This document shows, piece by piece, positions 63,751 to 64,000 of a DNA stretch of 64,000 bases. The notes beneath the pieces were generated by a model. The model ran no database searches. It saw only the letters and a list, made by a program, of their open reading frames with translations, and had not been told where the DNA came from. The DNA is from Labrys sp. WJW (lineage in GTDB: Bacteria > Pseudomonadota > Alphaproteobacteria > Rhizobiales > Labraceae). Numbering within the stretch: position 1 is the stretch's first letter; every line of letters begins with the position of its first letter. Made by a program: the position numbers and the translations under genes. The stretch is from positions 62,001-126,000 of the forward strand of contig NZ_LYXZ01000020.1 of assembly GCF_001676615.1 (NCBI RefSeq). The letters run 5' to 3'.

Positions 63751-64000
63751 ATGCGGCCTTCGGACTTGCTGATTCCGACGCCGTCGGGGCTGTACTGCCC
63801 GCTGGCGGATGTCCATGTCGATCCTGTGAGGCCGGTCGAGCGGGCCCTGATCACCCATGCCCATTCCGATCATGCCCGCGCCGGCCATCGCCAGGTGCTC
63901 GCCACCGCCGAGACGCTGGCGATCATGGCGGCGCGTTATGGCGAGGATTTTTGCGAGGCGCGCCAGACCGCCATCCTGGGCCGGAAGCTCGGTCTCGGTG
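63751..64000 (+). CDS. Ligase-associated DNA damage response exonuclease (5' part, runs off window)
   Basis: The first 83 residues, MRPSDLLIPTPSGLYCPLAD onward, match the exonuclease partner of the ligase-associated repair set. The metallo-beta-lactamase motif HAHSDH lies at about residues 36-41, followed by ARAGHRQVLATAETLAIM. An in-frame ATG at 63724 would add nine residues. The gene continues past the window edge, so its ligase neighbour cannot be seen. Confidence 0.85.
   Translation, partial: MRPSDLLIPTPSGLYCPLADVHVDPVRPVERALITHAHSDHARAGHRQVLATAETLAIMAARYGEDFCEARQTAILGRKLGLG

Overview
The window looks like chromosomal DNA from a high-GC alphaproteobacterium, most likely Hyphomicrobiales (Rhizobiales). 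The evidence is GcrA with CtrA- and CcrM-type sites, an MmcB DNA-repair protein, a PodJ-like polarity protein, the miaB-phoH-ybeY-corC-lnt-xre-metK-trmB block, dnaK-dnaJ, DapD/DapE, a DUF1127 protein and many intergenic palindromes. I cannot name the genus. There are no rRNA or tRNA genes, CRISPR array, prophage or transposase that I can see.

Layout. 0-5.4 kb (minus): a nucleoside uptake operon (BMP binding protein, double ATPase, two permeases) ending in cytidine deaminase. 5.6-11.5 kb: methylglyoxal synthase, an ArsR/SRPBCC pair with two tandem palindromic operators, dnaK, dnaJ and an SDR protein. 11.7-27.8 kb: an SH3 protein, a HAD 5'-nucleotidase, a methyltransferase, an iron-type ABC uptake operon, argB, an MFS exporter, a cyclopropane synthase, a GguC-like protein, dapE/dapD, an M29 aminopeptidase and a membrane-anchored phosphatase. 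28-33 kb: a two-component system, upp, an isolated rpoN with a sigma-54-type promoter of its own, and mmcB. 33-36.7 kb: a secreted hydrolase, a CoxG-like protein, and a TetR gene divergent from an ABA4-like/membrane protein pair with paired operators between them. 36.9-45.5 kb: the trmB-to-miaB block. 45.7-51.6 kb: an esterase and a GNAT protein, RtcB, GcrA, and a MerR-SCO-binding protein string. 52.1-57.8 kb: a PodJ-like Sel1 protein, then pdeM and its helicase partner. 58-62.2 kb: two tandem lipoproteins, a TPR-methyltransferase, a DUF1127 protein, and a GlxA/VOC/DUF4242 string. 62.5-64 kb: a purine nucleoside permease-type protein and the 5' part of a ligase-associated exonuclease that runs off the edge.

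Themes. Nucleoside and base salvage recurs: ABC uptake, Cdd, Upp, a HAD 5'-nucleotidase and a NUP protein. Cell-cycle control is marked by GcrA and PodJ with a CtrA box and clustered GANTC sites. Ligase-associated DNA repair genes sit on both sides of a 6 kb block of unrelated genes. The most unusual feature is the repeat landscape. At least five palindromic families sit in gene gaps. One roughly 105 bp family abuts the stop codon of its neighbour in three of three clear copies, always in the same orientation, and appears to supply the terminal TAA or TGA. No clearly new enzyme or defence system was found; the best leads are this repeat family, the tandem lipoproteins, the TetR module and the split repair operon.
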